Shown piece by piece: positions 26,054-36,493 of a stretch of 64,000 bases of DNA. The DNA is from Luteibacter sp. 9135. Its GTDB lineage: Bacteria; Pseudomonadota; Gammaproteobacteria; Xanthomonadales; Rhodanobacteraceae. Both the position numbers and the translations under genes were made by a program. Below the pieces are notes generated by a model. It did not search any database. It saw only the letters and a program-made list of their open reading frames with translations, and was not told the origin of the DNA. The stretch is from the NCBI RefSeq assembly GCF_000745005.1, contig NZ_JQNB01000001.1:434001-498000 (forward strand), read 5' to 3'. Numbering within the stretch: the first letter of the stretch is position 1; the number at the start of each line of letters is the position of its first letter.

Positions 26054-26265
26054 GTAGGAGCCCACGATGTAGGCGAACGTCTACGTAGCTAGGGCGAAAA
26101 AAGCCGACCTCGTGCCCAGGCGAGCGTTTTTAGACTCGCCTGGTGCGGCTTTAAAACGCTTCAAAAGCCGCTTCGTTCGACTCACGGCAACGCTCGCGTG
26201 GATGCGATGTGTGGCTTCATTCGCCGAGCGTGACCTGAGGGTTCGCCCACATCGTGGGCTCCTAC
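26054..26265. repeat. REP-like pair with hairpins between metE and metK
   Basis: The elements are GTAGGAGCCCACGATGTAGG(CGAAC) at 26054 and an inverted copy ending CCCACATCGTGGGCTCCTAC at 26265. Here the stem has CCC/GGG in place of CGC/GCG, a paired change that preserves folding. Between them lie two hairpins (CCAGGCGAG/CTCGCCTGG at 26116-26143 and GCGGCTTT/AAAGCCGC at 26145-26171). No gene is visible in this 390-bp gap. Confidence 0.75.
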
Positions 26266-26277
26266 CCCCCCCCCCCC
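26265..26277. repeat. Run of 13 cytosines followed by six adenines
   Basis: The homopolymer sits at the outer edge of the REP copy, 159 bases before metK. Such tracts are prone to slippage in replication; it is also a place where sequencing errors are likely. Confidence 0.7.
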
Positions 26278-26400
26278 AAAAAAGCGTGCGGGCCCGTAGA
26301 CCGGGTCCCGCCCCTGAACATCCATGCAATCGTCACCATCGAGGCGTACCCTCCCCCGCTGCAAACCGGTGATGGGGGGTGTATCATGGCGCGCCCCATT

Positions 26401-26426
26401 TATCTCTTTATCCGTAAAGAAGGATA
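26401..26426. promoter_or_regulatory. Putative methionine-gene operator at metK
   Basis: TATCTCTTTATCCGTAAAGA, then AGGATA, is a 26-bp imperfect palindrome. It aligns with sites at metE (23359-23384), ahcY (42481-42506) and metF (44905-44930, minus strand). Its end overlaps the metK ribosome site, so binding or RNA folding could also act on translation. Confidence 0.5.
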
Positions 26427-26436
26427 TATACCCTCG

Positions 26437-27657
<1,221 letters not shown>

Positions 27658-27682
27658 GGCTCACGCGACAGGCATGACGGAA

Positions 27683-27706
27683 CGGGCGCCCTCGGGCGCC
27701 CGTTTT
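27683..27706 (+). terminator. Intrinsic terminator of metK
   Basis: CGGGCGCC and GGCGCCCG form an 8-bp stem with loop CTCG, followed by TTTT. Confidence 0.85.
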
Positions 27707-27796
27707 CGTTCGCGCCTGCGGCACTTCGTTAAGCCATGTCACGAGGCTTTCATGACCGGAATGCGACATCTGGATATTGTTATCGGAGGATCCACC

Positions 27797-28318
27797 ATGT
27801 CGCGTACCCTGCCCCGCTTCCTTGCCGCTACCCTGCTGGTGGCCGCCCTGCCCTTCGCCGTCCACGCCCAGGTCAAGGATTCCAAGGGTGGCAGCGCCAC
27901 CGACGCCGGCTTCGTCACCAACGCCAGCGGCGCGGGCCTGACGGAGGTCGAACTGGGCAAGCTGGCCCAGACCAACGCCGGCTCGGCGAAGGTCAAGGCG
28001 TTCGGCCAGAAGATGATCGACGACCACACCAAGGCGGGCGAGGAACTGAAAAGCCTCGCTGCTGGCGATCGTGGTTACGCCACCGCGGAAGCACCGCCGC
28101 CGGCCAACCAGAAGGACATCGATGCGCTGAAGCGCATGAACGGTGCGGCCTTCGACAAAGAGTTCGCCAAGGTGATGGTGGCCGACCACGAAAAGGCCGT
28201 GGCGATCTTCGAGGTCGAAGCCGAGAAGGGTTCGAACAAGGACCTGCAGGCGTTCGCGAAGAAGACCCTGCCGACGCTGAAGCAGCATCTAAAGATGGCC
28301 CGCAACCTCGACAAATAA
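27797..28318 (+). CDS. DUF4142 periplasmic protein
   Basis: An exported protein of 173 residues with a clear signal peptide (MSRTLPRFLAATLLVAALPF, cleavage after HAQ), then the DUF4142 helical, ferritin-like fold: TEVELGKLAQTNAGSAKVKAF, GQKMIDDHTKAGEELK and VADHEKAVAIFEVEAEKG. The histidine- and glutamate-bearing helices resemble ferritin-like domains, but metal binding has not been shown for most members. The ATG at 27797 has a GGAGGA site 6 bases upstream, which excludes longer starts. Function unknown; many family members are induced under stress. It stands alone between metK and the xylose operon. Confidence 0.85.
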   Translation: MSRTLPRFLAATLLVAALPFAVHAQVKDSKGGSATDAGFVTNASGAGLTEVELGKLAQTNAGSAKVKAFGQKMIDDHTKAGEELKSLAAGDRGYATAEAPPPANQKDIDALKRMNGAAFDKEFAKVMVADHEKAVAIFEVEAEKGSNKDLQAFAKKTLPTLKQHLKMARNLDK

Positions 28319-28337
28319 CAAGCCATAGCCAACCCAC

Positions 28338-28423
28338 GTAGGAGCGCACGATGTGCGCGAATGGGTAATGCGGAGGGTTTATATGTTCCGCCACCCCCCA
28401 TCGCGCACATCGTGCGCTCCTAC
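28338..28423. repeat. Inverted pair of GTAG-type REP-like elements
   Basis: GTAGGAGCGCACGATGTGCG(CGAA) at 28338-28361 and an inverted copy at 28401-28423 fill the gap between the convergent DUF4142 and xylH genes. They lie 19 and 17 bases from the two stop codons. Confidence 0.85.
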
Positions 28424-28440
28424 GTGGTCCTTACGGGTGA

Positions 28441-29586
28441 TCAGCCGTTGCGGTTGGAGCCGGACAGGACGTCGACCCACACGGCGAGGACCAGGATGGC
28501 GCCCTTGATGATCATCTGCCAGGAATTGTCCACATCCATCAGCTGCATGCCGCTGTCCAGACTGGCCATGACCAGGGCGCCGATCAGCGCGCCGTAGACC
28601 GTGCCGGAACCGCCGCGCATGGAGGTGCCGCCGATGAAACAGGCCGAGATGGCGTCCAGCTCGCCGCCGGTACCGGCGGAAGGTGAGCCGGAGCCCGTGC
28701 GTGCCACCGTGATGATGCCGGCGAAGGCGCACATCAGGCCCATCAGCGCGAACACCACCAGCTTGACCCGGGCCACGTTGACGCCGGACAGGCGCGTGGC
28801 TTCCATGTTGCCGCCGACGGCGTAGATGTGCCGGCCGAACACGGTCTGCGTAGACACATAGGTGAACACCGCCAGCAGCCCGAGCAGGATCATCACCGGA
28901 ATGGGGATGCCGTTGGCGTCGTTGAGCGTGCGCACGAAGGCGAAGATGACCGCACCGATCGCCACCAGCTTGACCACGTCGATCCACGTCGCGGCCTGCT
29001 GCAGGCCGAGCTTCGACCGGCGCAGCCGACGGCGGACGGTCAACGCGACCATGGCGAGGAAGATGACGCCGCCGATCCAGCGCGACATCTCAACCGGCAC
29101 GAAGCCCTGGCCCAGCTGGATCAGGTCGTCCGGTGCCGGCGCGATGGTGGAGCTGCCGGTGATGTAGAGCACGATGCCGCGGAACGCCAGCATGCCACCC
29201 AGGCCGACGATGAACGACGGCACGCGCATCTTCGTGACCACGAAGCCGTTGAACGCGCCGATGGCCAGGCCCAGCAGCATCACCACGCCGATGGACGGCC
29301 ATGTACCCCAGCCCTGGTTGACCGTGAGGATGGCGACGACGCCTCCCAGCAGGCCGAGCTGCGAGCCGATCGACAGGTCGATCTCGCCCGCGATGATGAC
29401 GAACACCATGCCGCAGGCAAGCATGCCGGTGATGGCCATCTGCCGGAACAGGTTGGACAGGTTGCCCGGCGTGATGAACGCCGCGTCGGTCTTGACGTGG
29501 AAGAACACCCATATGAGTGCGACGGCGATGAGCAGCGCGAGGATCTTGTAACGGACGAACAGTTGCTGGATTTGCTGGGCCTGCAT
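28441..29586 (-). CDS. xylH: Xylose ABC transporter permease
   Basis: The inner-membrane channel of the high-affinity D-xylose importer, 381 residues (E. coli XylH 393), with about ten hydrophobic segments; the first is ILALLIAVALIWVFF. It contains family motifs GEIDLSIGSQLGLLGGV and GGTSMRGGSGTVYGALIGAL of the ribose/xylose permease group. I start it at the ATG giving MQAQQIQQLFVRYK; a longer frame would overlap xylG. It is the last gene of the xylABFGH operon and ends near a REP pair. Confidence 0.93.
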   Translation of the reverse strand: MQAQQIQQLFVRYKILALLIAVALIWVFFHVKTDAAFITPGNLSNLFRQMAITGMLACGMVFVIIAGEIDLSIGSQLGLLGGVVAILTVNQGWGTWPSIGVVMLLGLAIGAFNGFVVTKMRVPSFIVGLGGMLAFRGIVLYITGSSTIAPAPDDLIQLGQGFVPVEMSRWIGGVIFLAMVALTVRRRLRRSKLGLQQAATWIDVVKLVAIGAVIFAFVRTLNDANGIPIPVMILLGLLAVFTYVSTQTVFGRHIYAVGGNMEATRLSGVNVARVKLVVFALMGLMCAFAGIITVARTGSGSPSAGTGGELDAISACFIGGTSMRGGSGTVYGALIGALVMASLDSGMQLMDVDNSWQMIIKGAILVLAVWVDVLSGSNRNG

Positions 29587-29626
29587 GGAGGAGCTTCCGT
29601 GGTGGCGCGTGAAAGGGTTCGAAGGA

Positions 29627-31174
29627 TCAGGCCGCGTGAGCGGGGCCTTCGGCGGCATGGGAGATCGCAGCCTCGAGGACCTGTTCCTGGGTGAGACCGA
29701 CGTTCTTGAAATCGCCGCGAAGCTTGCCCTCGCCGACGACGAGCACGCGATCGCTCACACCGAGCACCTCGGGCATTTCCGAGGACACCATGATGATGGC
29801 GACGCCTTTCGCGGCCAGCTCGAACATCAGCTTGTAGATGTCGTACTTGGAGCCGACGTCCACGCCGCGCGTGGGCTCGTCGAGGATCAACACCTTCGGC
29901 CCGGGCAGCAGCATCTTGGTCAGCACCGCCTTTTGCTGGTTACCGCCGGACAGGCCGACGATGGCCAGTTCGGGGCTGGCGGTCTTCACACGCAGCCGCT
30001 TGATCTCGGCGTCGACCACCTGCAGCTCGGCCTGGCGATCGATCTGGCCGGCGTGCGCGTAATGCGCCAGCGTGGCCAGGGTGATGTTGTCGCCGACGCC
30101 CAGCAGCGGCACGATGCCCTGACGCTTGCGATCTTCCGGCACCAGCGACAGGCCGGCCTTGATCGCCTGCTCGGGCGAACGGATCTTCACCGGCTTGCCT
30201 TCCAGCACCAGCTCCGCTTCGTAGCGGCCCGGGTAGGCACCGAAGATGGCCGAGACCAGCTCCGTGCGGCCTGCACCCACCAGCCCGGCGATGCCGAGGA
30301 TCTCGCCGCGACGCACGGCGAAGGAGATGTCGTCGACCCGCTTGCGGTTCGGGTTGGCCACGTCCCAGCAGGTGACGTGCTTCGCCTCGAAGATCACCTC
30401 GCCGATGTCGTGGTCCATCTTCGGGAACAGGTTCTCGATCTCGCGGCCCACCATCGCGGTGATGATGGAATGCGTGGTCATCTCGCTCATGGGCTTTGTG
30501 ACGATGTGCTTGCCGTCGCGGATGACCGTGACCGTATCGCAGACCCGCGCCACTTCATCCAGCTTGTGCGAGATGTAGACGCAGGCCACGCCGTCGCGCT
30601 TGAGGTCCTCGATGATCGACAGCAACGTGTCGGTCTCGGACGAGGTGAGCGACGAGGAAGGTTCGTCGAGGATTAGCAGGCGCGCATTCTTGGCCAGCGC
30701 CTTGGCGATCTCGAACAGTTGCTGGTAGCCGCCACCGTAGTTCATGACCGGGGCCGCGACGTTGACATCCTTCAGCTTCAGCCGGGCCAGCAGGGCCTCG
30801 GCCTTGGCGTACATGGCGTCGTAGTCCATCACGCCGCCGAACTTGCGGATCTCGTTGCCGAGGAAGATGTTCTCGGCGACGGAGAGCTGCGGTACCAGCA
30901 TCAACTCCTGGTGGATGATGACGATGCCGGCGTGTTCGCTGTCGCGCACGGACTGCGCCTGCAGTGGTTTGCCGTCGAACAGGATCTCGCCTGCCCAGGT
31001 GCCGTAGGGATACACGCCGGAAAGCACTTTCATCAACGTGGACTTGCCGGCACCGTTCTCGCCGCACAGGCCGACGCACTCGCCGGGCCGCACGGCCAGG
31101 TCGATGCCATTGAGCGCGCGCACGCCGGAAAACTCCTTGACGATCTGGCGCATCTCGAACAGGTATTCGCTCAC
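29627..31174 (-). CDS. xylG: Xylose ABC transporter ATP-binding protein
   Basis: The double ATPase of the xylose importer, 515 residues, with two ABC domains. The first has Walker [10 protein letters not shown] near residue 38 and [16 protein letters not shown]. The second has a degenerate P-loop ([16 protein letters not shown]), as usual in sugar ABC ATPases of this class, and the signature [16 protein letters not shown] with [12 protein letters not shown]. It starts at GTG after GAGAGGAAC. It lies between xylF and xylH, with 80 and 40 untranslated bases. Confidence 0.95.
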   Translation of the reverse strand: MSEYLFEMRQIVKEFSGVRALNGIDLAVRPGECVGLCGENGAGKSTLMKVLSGVYPYGTWAGEILFDGKPLQAQSVRDSEHAGIVIIHQELMLVPQLSVAENIFLGNEIRKFGGVMDYDAMYAKAEALLARLKLKDVNVAAPVMNYGGGYQQLFEIAKALAKNARLLILDEPSSSLTSSETDTLLSIIEDLKRDGVACVYISHKLDEVARVCDTVTVIRDGKHIVTKPMSEMTTHSIITAMVGREIENLFPKMDHDIGEVIFEAKHVTCWDVANPNRKRVDDISFAVRRGEILGIAGLVGAGRTELVSAIFGAYPGRYEAELVLEGKPVKIRSPEQAIKAGLSLVPEDRKRQGIVPLLGVGDNITLATLAHYAHAGQIDRQAELQVVDAEIKRLRVKTASPELAIVGLSGGNQQKAVLTKMLLPGPKVLILDEPTRGVDVGSKYDIYKLMFELAAKGVAIIMVSSEMPEVLGVSDRVLVVGEGKLRGDFKNVGLTQEQVLEAAISHAAEGPAHAA

Positions 31175-31193
31175 GGTGTTCCTCTCTCATGGC

Positions 31194-31219
31194 GACGCCC
31201 CGCACCAAGGCGGGGCGTC
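31194..31219 (-). other. Stable hairpin between xylF and xylG
   Basis: GACGCCCCGC and GCGGGGCGTC form a perfect 10-bp stem with a six-base loop and no T run. It probably protects the 3' end of xylABF mRNA and lowers xylGH expression, as intercistronic hairpins do in other sugar-transport operons. Confidence 0.6.
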
Positions 31220-31254
31220 CCGATCTTACGCTTTAACGCCCTGCGCCCGACGCC

Positions 31255-32271
31255 TTACTGGCCGACCTGCGCCTGGGTGTAGAAGCCGTCCTTGACCACC
31301 AGGTCGACATTGGCCTTGGTCAGCGCCGTCGGCGAAAGCAGGATGGTGTTGATGTCGCCGGTGCCGTTGTTCATCTTCGAGGTGAAGTTCGGCGTCTTGC
31401 CCTGGGCGAGGTCGACGGCAAGGTTGGCGGCGTCCGTGGCGATCGTCTTGATCGGCTTGTACACCGTCATGGTCTGCGTACCGGCCTTGATCCGCTTGAT
31501 CGCGGCGAGGTCGGCATCCTGGCCCGACACGGCCACCTTGCCGGCCAGCTTCTGGCCGTTCAGCGCGGCGATGGCGCCACCCGCGGTGCCGTCGTTGGAG
31601 GCGACGATGCCCTGGATGTCGTTCTTGCTGGCGGTGAGCGCGTTCTCGATGATCTTCTGCGCATTGGCGGCCAGCCACTCGTTGGTCCACTGCGAACCGA
31701 CGATCTTCACCGCACCGCTCTTGACCAGCGGGTCGATGACCTTCATCTGGCCTTCGCGGAGGATCTTGGCGTTGTTGTCGGTCGGCGCGCCGCCGAGCAG
31801 GAAGTAGTTGCCCTTGCCACCGGTGGCGTCGACCACGCCCTGTGCCTGCATCTGGCCGACCTTGTCGTTATCGAACGAGATATAGGCGTCCACGGGCGCA
31901 CCCAGGATCAGGCGGTCGTACGAGATGACCTTGATACCGGCTGCCTTGGCCGACTTGACCACGTTGGTCAGCGTCTTGGCGTTGAACGGCACGATGACGA
32001 TGACGTCGACCTTGCGTGCGATCAGGCCTTCGATCTGCTGGATCTGCTTCTGCTCGTTGGCGTCGGCGGACTGCACCGACACGGTGGCGCCCTTGGCTTC
32101 GGCCGCGGCCTTGAAGTAGTCGCGATCCTTGGTCCAGCGCTCCACGCGCAGGTCGTCGATGGAGAAGCCGATCACCGGCTTTTCCTTGCTGGCGTGCGCC
32201 TGCGGCGCGCCGAAGATGCCGGCGCCGACCATTGAAACGGCGAGTAGGGTGTATAGGGCCTTCTGCTTCAT
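31255..32271 (-). CDS. xylF: D-xylose periplasmic binding protein
   Basis: The substrate-binding protein of the xylose importer, 338 residues. The signal peptide MKQKALYTLLAVSMVGAGIF ends near PQAHAS. The mature protein starts KPVIGFSIDDLRVERWTKDR, followed by SADANEQKQIQQIEGLI and SYDRLILGAPVDAYISFDN, all typical of XylF. I chose the ATG at 32271 because GGAG lies 6 bases before it; earlier ATGs exist at 32277 and upstream. It is followed by a stable hairpin that likely allows more XylF than membrane components. Confidence 0.95.
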   Translation of the reverse strand: MKQKALYTLLAVSMVGAGIFGAPQAHASKEKPVIGFSIDDLRVERWTKDRDYFKAAAEAKGATVSVQSADANEQKQIQQIEGLIARKVDVIVIVPFNAKTLTNVVKSAKAAGIKVISYDRLILGAPVDAYISFDNDKVGQMQAQGVVDATGGKGNYFLLGGAPTDNNAKILREGQMKVIDPLVKSGAVKIVGSQWTNEWLAANAQKIIENALTASKNDIQGIVASNDGTAGGAIAALNGQKLAGKVAVSGQDADLAAIKRIKAGTQTMTVYKPIKTIATDAANLAVDLAQGKTPNFTSKMNNGTGDINTILLSPTALTKANVDLVVKDGFYTQAQVGQ

Positions 32272-32322
32272 GCTCATCTCCATGCTTGGGTACACCCCCG
32301 GTCGGGGTGGAAAAAACGCGCC

Positions 32323-33804
32323 TCAGGGGGCGTCGGAATACAGCGGCTTCAAACGCTCGTACGAGCGGCGGAACAGAGGGTGACGCGTTTGCAGGAAATA
32401 TGCATGACGCGCTGCATCGGGCTCCCGCACGGCGGTCACCTCGGGCATCGGGCAGACCTCGTCCAGCGTGGCGTCGGTATCGACGGCCAGCCGGGCCAGG
32501 CGCGCCGCGCCCAGGGCCGGACCCACCTCGCCACCGCTGCGAAGCACCAGCTTCTTGCCGAGTATGTCGGCCAGCATCTGGGTCCAGTAGGCGCTGCGCG
32601 AACCGCCACCGATCACCGTGACCTCGTCGGCCACCAGGCCGGTGGACTCCACGGCGAGCAGGCCGTCGAGCAGGCCCAGGCCAACGCCCTCCAGGGTGGC
32701 GTTGGCCAGGTCGGCGCGCGACGTGCCAGGCACCAGGTGCGTGAACGAACCGCGGGCGTGGGCGTCGTTGTGCGGCGTGCGTTCGCCGGTGAGGTAAGGC
32801 AGGAACATCGGGCCGTCCGGCTTGAGACCGGAAGCCTCCGCCTCGGCGAGCAGGGCCGGCACGTCGCTGAAGCCGGTGAGCCGCGCGGTGAAGTCCAGGC
32901 AGCTGGCCGCGTTGAGCATCACCGACATCAGGTGCCAGGTATCGGGCAGGGCGTGGCAGAAGCTGTGCACCGCCTGTTCGGGACTGGCCCGGAAACCGTC
33001 GGAAACAGCGAAGTACACACCCGACGTACCCAGCGAGAGCATCGCCTGCCCGCTGCGCACGATGCCGACGCCCACGGCGCCGGCGGCGTTGTCACCGCCG
33101 CCTGCGGCCACTGGCACCGTATCCATGCCCCAGCGGTCGGCCAGGGCCTGGCTCAGCCGGCCGGCCGGCTGGCTGCCTTCGAACACCGCCGGCATGTGCG
33201 AGCGATCCAGGCCGGTGGCGGCCAGCATCGCGTCGCTCCACTGGCGCTTGCGCACGTCCAGCCAGAGGGTACCGGCGGCATCCGATGCATCGGTCATGTA
33301 CTGACCGGTCAACCGGAGCCGCAGGTAATCCTTCGGCAGCAGCACCTTCGCCACCCGGGCGAACACATCGGGCTCGTGCTTGCGCACCCAGGCCAGCTTG
33401 GGCGCGGTGAACCCAGGGAACGCCACGTTGCCGGTGATCTCGCGGAACCCGGGCACGTTCTCCAGCTCGAGGCATTCGCGATCGGCGCGGGTGTCGTTCC
33501 AGAGGATCGCCGGACGCAGGACGGCATCGTCCGCATCCAGCAGCGTGGCCCCGTGCATCTGCCCGGACAGGCCAATGGCGGCCACGCGGCGGGCATCGGT
33601 GCCCTCGAGCACCTCGGCCACGGCTGCTTCGGTCGCGCTCCACCAGGTGGCCGGGTCCTGCTCGGACCAGCGCGGTTTGGGATGGGATACCTCCAGCGGG
33701 CTGGAGGCACTGGCCCGCACCGCCCCGGTATCGTCGATGAGCACCGCCTTGACCGATGAGGTGCCGAGGTCGATGCCTAGGTACATGCGTTCCTGTGCGT
33801 CCAT
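32323..33804 (-). CDS. xylB: Xylulokinase
   Basis: XylB phosphorylates D-xylulose to xylulose 5-phosphate, feeding the pentose phosphate pathway. It has 493 residues of the FGGY kinase fold: MYLGIDLGTSSVKAVLIDD near the start, GLSGQMHGATLLD, WNDTRADREC, the catalytic region AAGGGDNAAGAVGVG, and the second-domain phosphate loop VIGGGSRSAYWTQMLADILG. The ATG at 33804 has AGGGAA upstream; an internal ATG six codons later is possible. It lies 13 bases after xylA in the operon. Confidence 0.95.
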   Translation of the reverse strand: MDAQERMYLGIDLGTSSVKAVLIDDTGAVRASASSPLEVSHPKPRWSEQDPATWWSATEAAVAEVLEGTDARRVAAIGLSGQMHGATLLDADDAVLRPAILWNDTRADRECLELENVPGFREITGNVAFPGFTAPKLAWVRKHEPDVFARVAKVLLPKDYLRLRLTGQYMTDASDAAGTLWLDVRKRQWSDAMLAATGLDRSHMPAVFEGSQPAGRLSQALADRWGMDTVPVAAGGGDNAAGAVGVGIVRSGQAMLSLGTSGVYFAVSDGFRASPEQAVHSFCHALPDTWHLMSVMLNAASCLDFTARLTGFSDVPALLAEAEASGLKPDGPMFLPYLTGERTPHNDAHARGSFTHLVPGTSRADLANATLEGVGLGLLDGLLAVESTGLVADEVTVIGGGSRSAYWTQMLADILGKKLVLRSGGEVGPALGAARLARLAVDTDATLDEVCPMPEVTAVREPDAARHAYFLQTRHPLFRRSYERLKPLYSDAP

Positions 33805-33817
33805 CACGGGTTCCCTG

Positions 33818-35134
33818 TCAGCCGTAGATATAGCGGTTGACGATGTTCTCGAGCAACTCCTGGCCGCCGGAGACATGCTTCGGCTGGATGTCCCGCGTCA
33901 TGGCTTCATCCGACAGCGATGCGAGGGTAAACCCGCCGTTGAGGATCTTCGCACCCAGCTCGGCATCCCAGCCCGCGTAGCGCTTCGCCTTGAAATCGGC
34001 GATGGCATCGCGCTCGATCATCTTCGCCGCACGCTCGAGGCTGAGCGCCAGCGCATCGATGCCGCCGATGTGGCCGTGGAAGAGGTCTTCCGCCGCGCTG
34101 CTCTGGCGACGCACCTTGGTGTCGAAGTTGTAGCCGCCCGTGGTGAAGCCGCCGGCCTTGAGGATCTCGTAGGTCACCAGCGTGAGTTCCTCGACGCTGT
34201 TGGGGAACTGGTCGGTATCCCAGCCGTTCTGCGGATCGCCACGGTTGGCGTCGATGGAGCCGAACAGGCCCAGCGCGATGGAGGTGGCCACCTCGTGCTG
34301 GAACGAATGCCCCGCCAGCGTGGCGTGGTTGGCTTCGAGGTTGGTCTTGATCTCGTTTTCCAGCCCGAAATCCTTGAGGAAGCCGTAGACCGTGGCGCTG
34401 TCGTAATCGTACTGGTGCTTGGTCGGCTCCTGCGGCTTGGGCTCGATCAGGATCGTGCCCTTGAAGCCCAGCTTGTGCTTGTGTTCCACCACCATCTGGA
34501 GAAAACGGCCCAGCTGTGCGCGCTCGCGTTTCAGATCGGTGTTGAGCAGGGTCTCGTAGCCCTCGCGGCCGCCCCACAGCACGTAGTTCTCACCCTTAAG
34601 GCGGTGCGTGGCTTCCATCGCGTGGCGCACCTGGGTAGCCGCATAGGCGAACACTTCCGGCTGCGGGTTGGTCGCGGCGCCGGCGGCATAACGCGGGTTG
34701 CTGAACACGTTGGCGGTGCCCCAGAGCAGCTTGACGCCGGTCTCGGCCTGCTTCTTTTCCAGCACGTCGACCATGGCGGCGAAGTTGTTGCGGTACTCGG
34801 CCAGGTTGGCGCCTTCCGGTGCCACGTCGGTGTCGTGGAAGGTGTAGAACGGCGTGCCCAGGCGCGAGAAGAAATCGAAGGCGGCGTCGGCTTTCTCGCG
34901 GGCCTTGCTCATCGGATCGCCGGCGGTCTGCCAGGGACGCTCGAACGTGCCCGCGCCGAATACGTCGGAGCCCGGCCATACGAACGTGTGCCAGTAGCAG
35001 ACGGCCAGGCGCAGGTGCTCGGCCATGCTCTTGCCCAGGATCTGCTTCTTCGCATCGTAGTGATGGAACGCCAGCGGGTTGTCCGAGCCGGGGCCCTCGA
35101 AGGCGATGTTGGGAATATGGGAAAAGTACGACAT
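33818..35134 (-). CDS. xylA: Xylose isomerase
   Basis: XylA converts D-xylose to D-xylulose. It has 438 residues, of the longer class II type (E. coli 440). The catalytic histidine and aspartate are in [11 protein letters not shown] (H100, D103). Metal ligands are in [25 protein letters not shown] and [25 protein letters not shown] lies before the ATG; longer frames lack a site and would run into xylR control DNA. It is first in the operon, divergent from its likely regulator xylR. Confidence 0.97.
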   Translation of the reverse strand: MSYFSHIPNIAFEGPGSDNPLAFHHYDAKKQILGKSMAEHLRLAVCYWHTFVWPGSDVFGAGTFERPWQTAGDPMSKAREKADAAFDFFSRLGTPFYTFHDTDVAPEGANLAEYRNNFAAMVDVLEKKQAETGVKLLWGTANVFSNPRYAAGAATNPQPEVFAYAATQVRHAMEATHRLKGENYVLWGGREGYETLLNTDLKRERAQLGRFLQMVVEHKHKLGFKGTILIEPKPQEPTKHQYDYDSATVYGFLKDFGLENEIKTNLEANHATLAGHSFQHEVATSIALGLFGSIDANRGDPQNGWDTDQFPNSVEELTLVTYEILKAGGFTTGGYNFDTKVRRQSSAAEDLFHGHIGGIDALALSLERAAKMIERDAIADFKAKRYAGWDAELGAKILNGGFTLASLSDEAMTRDIQPKHVSGGQELLENIVNRYIYG

Positions 35135-35196
35135 AACGAATCCTTGACAAACGTGGGGACGAATCGTGTCGATGCTGACTAGCCCGGGGCATCCGG

Positions 35197-35206
35197 CGCA
35201 ATTGCG
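35197..35206. promoter_or_regulatory. Palindrome in the xylA-xylR intergenic region
   Basis: CGCAATTGCG is perfectly symmetric and lies about midway between the divergent starts. It may be an operator for the adjacent XylR, although XylR-type AraC proteins normally use direct repeats. Confidence 0.35.
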
Positions 35207-35287
35207 ATTTCCCTCGCCACCCCGGTACTTTTCTTTGCCGCGCTGCGTCATGGCCGGAAACGGCGATTCCTGCTAGTTTTCGCGGCC

Positions 35288-36466
35288 ATGGCACCGCACC
35301 GCATCGCCCTGCTCTTCAATGCCAACAAGGTGTACGACCGCCAGGTCATCGCCGGCATCGGGCATTACCTCAACAGCACGCGGGTGGAATGGGACCTCTT
35401 CATGGAAGAAGACTTCCGCAGCCGCATGCGCGACATCCACCTGTTCCGCGGCGACGGCGTCATCGCCGACTTCGACGACCCCGAAGCCCCGGATGCCCTG
35501 CGCGACCTGCACATCCCCGTGGTGGCAGTGGGCGGCTCGTACCGCGATGCCGCCGATTACCCGGTCGGCGTGCCTTACATCGCCACCGACAACGTCCGCC
35601 TCGTGCGCCTGGCCTACGACCACCTGATCGAGCAGGGGCTGACGCGATTCGCCTTCTATGGCATTCCCCGCAGCCCCGGCAGCCGCTGGGCGCAGGAGCG
35701 CGAGCACGCCTTCCAGGCCATGGTCGACGAGGAATCGGTGGAGGGCGTGGTGTACGAGGGCTCACCCACCAGCGCGGGCGGCTGGGGCCATGCGGTCGAG
35801 GAACTGGTCACCTGGCTGGCGGAGCTGCCCAAGCCGATCGGCATCATCGCGGTCACCGACGCGCGCGCGCGCCAGCTGCTGCAGGCCTGCGTGATGGGCG
35901 GTTTCGCCGTGCCCGAACAGATCGCCATCGTCGGCATCGACAACGACCCCATGGCGCAGCTGCTCACCCGCATTCCACTCACTTCCGTGATCCAGGGCGC
36001 GGAGGAAATGGGTCGCACCGCCGCCCACCTGCTGCACCAGATGCTGCGCGGCGTGGACTGCTCGGCCTCGCGCGTGCTGGTGCCCCCGGTGGGCATCAAC
36101 GTGCAGGTGTCCAGCCGGTTCCAGCCGATGCGCAGCCCGCACGTCATGCGCGCCAGCCACTACATCCGCCAGTACGGCTGCCTGGGCATCAAGACCGAAC
36201 AGGTGGCCGACTACGTGGGCGTGTCCCGCACCGTGCTCGAGGAACACTTCAAGCGCGAGCTGAAGCAGACCGTCCACCAGGTGATCCTCAAGCACAAGCT
36301 GGACACCGCCTGCGACCTGATCGCGCACTCCGAGGTTCCGCTGGGCGACATCGCGCTGCGCTGCGGTTTCACGTCGCTGCAATACATGTATGCGGTATTC
36401 CGTCGCGAGTACGACTGCACGCCACGCCAATACCTCGACCTCCATCGCAAGACGGCGGCCACCTGA
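35288..36466 (+). CDS. xylR: Xylose operon activator XylR (AraC type)
   Basis: A transcription activator that binds D-xylose and turns on xylA-xylH. It has 392 residues, the same length as E. coli XylR. Residues 1-275 are a LacI/periplasmic-binding-like sensor (APHRIALLFNANKVYDRQVI, IPVVAVGGSYRD, QIAIVGIDNDPMAQLL). The rest is an AraC DNA-binding domain with two helix-turn-helices (KTEQVADYVGVSRTVLEEHF and PLGDIALRCGFTSLQYMYAV). Its start is divergent from xylA, with 153 bases of shared control region. galM follows after 27 bases, probably co-transcribed. Confidence 0.95.
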   Translation: MAPHRIALLFNANKVYDRQVIAGIGHYLNSTRVEWDLFMEEDFRSRMRDIHLFRGDGVIADFDDPEAPDALRDLHIPVVAVGGSYRDAADYPVGVPYIATDNVRLVRLAYDHLIEQGLTRFAFYGIPRSPGSRWAQEREHAFQAMVDEESVEGVVYEGSPTSAGGWGHAVEELVTWLAELPKPIGIIAVTDARARQLLQACVMGGFAVPEQIAIVGIDNDPMAQLLTRIPLTSVIQGAEEMGRTAAHLLHQMLRGVDCSASRVLVPPVGINVQVSSRFQPMRSPHVMRASHYIRQYGCLGIKTEQVADYVGVSRTVLEEHFKRELKQTVHQVILKHKLDTACDLIAHSEVPLGDIALRCGFTSLQYMYAVFRREYDCTPRQYLDLHRKTAAT

Positions 36467-36493
36467 CCGCCTTCCGCAGGGAACGCTTCATCC

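Noticed and set aside
23465..26065. Long minus-strand frame opposite metE
   Set aside because: It is a shadow of metE; no recognisable motifs and no ribosome site.
26265..26436. SAM riboswitch upstream of metK
   Set aside because: I found no SAM-I, SAM-II or SAM/SAH core; only a small hairpin around the ribosome site.
32293..32309. CACCCC/GGGGTG hairpin between xylB and xylF as a terminator
   Set aside because: On the coding strand the T run comes before the stem, not after it, so it cannot act as an intrinsic terminator.
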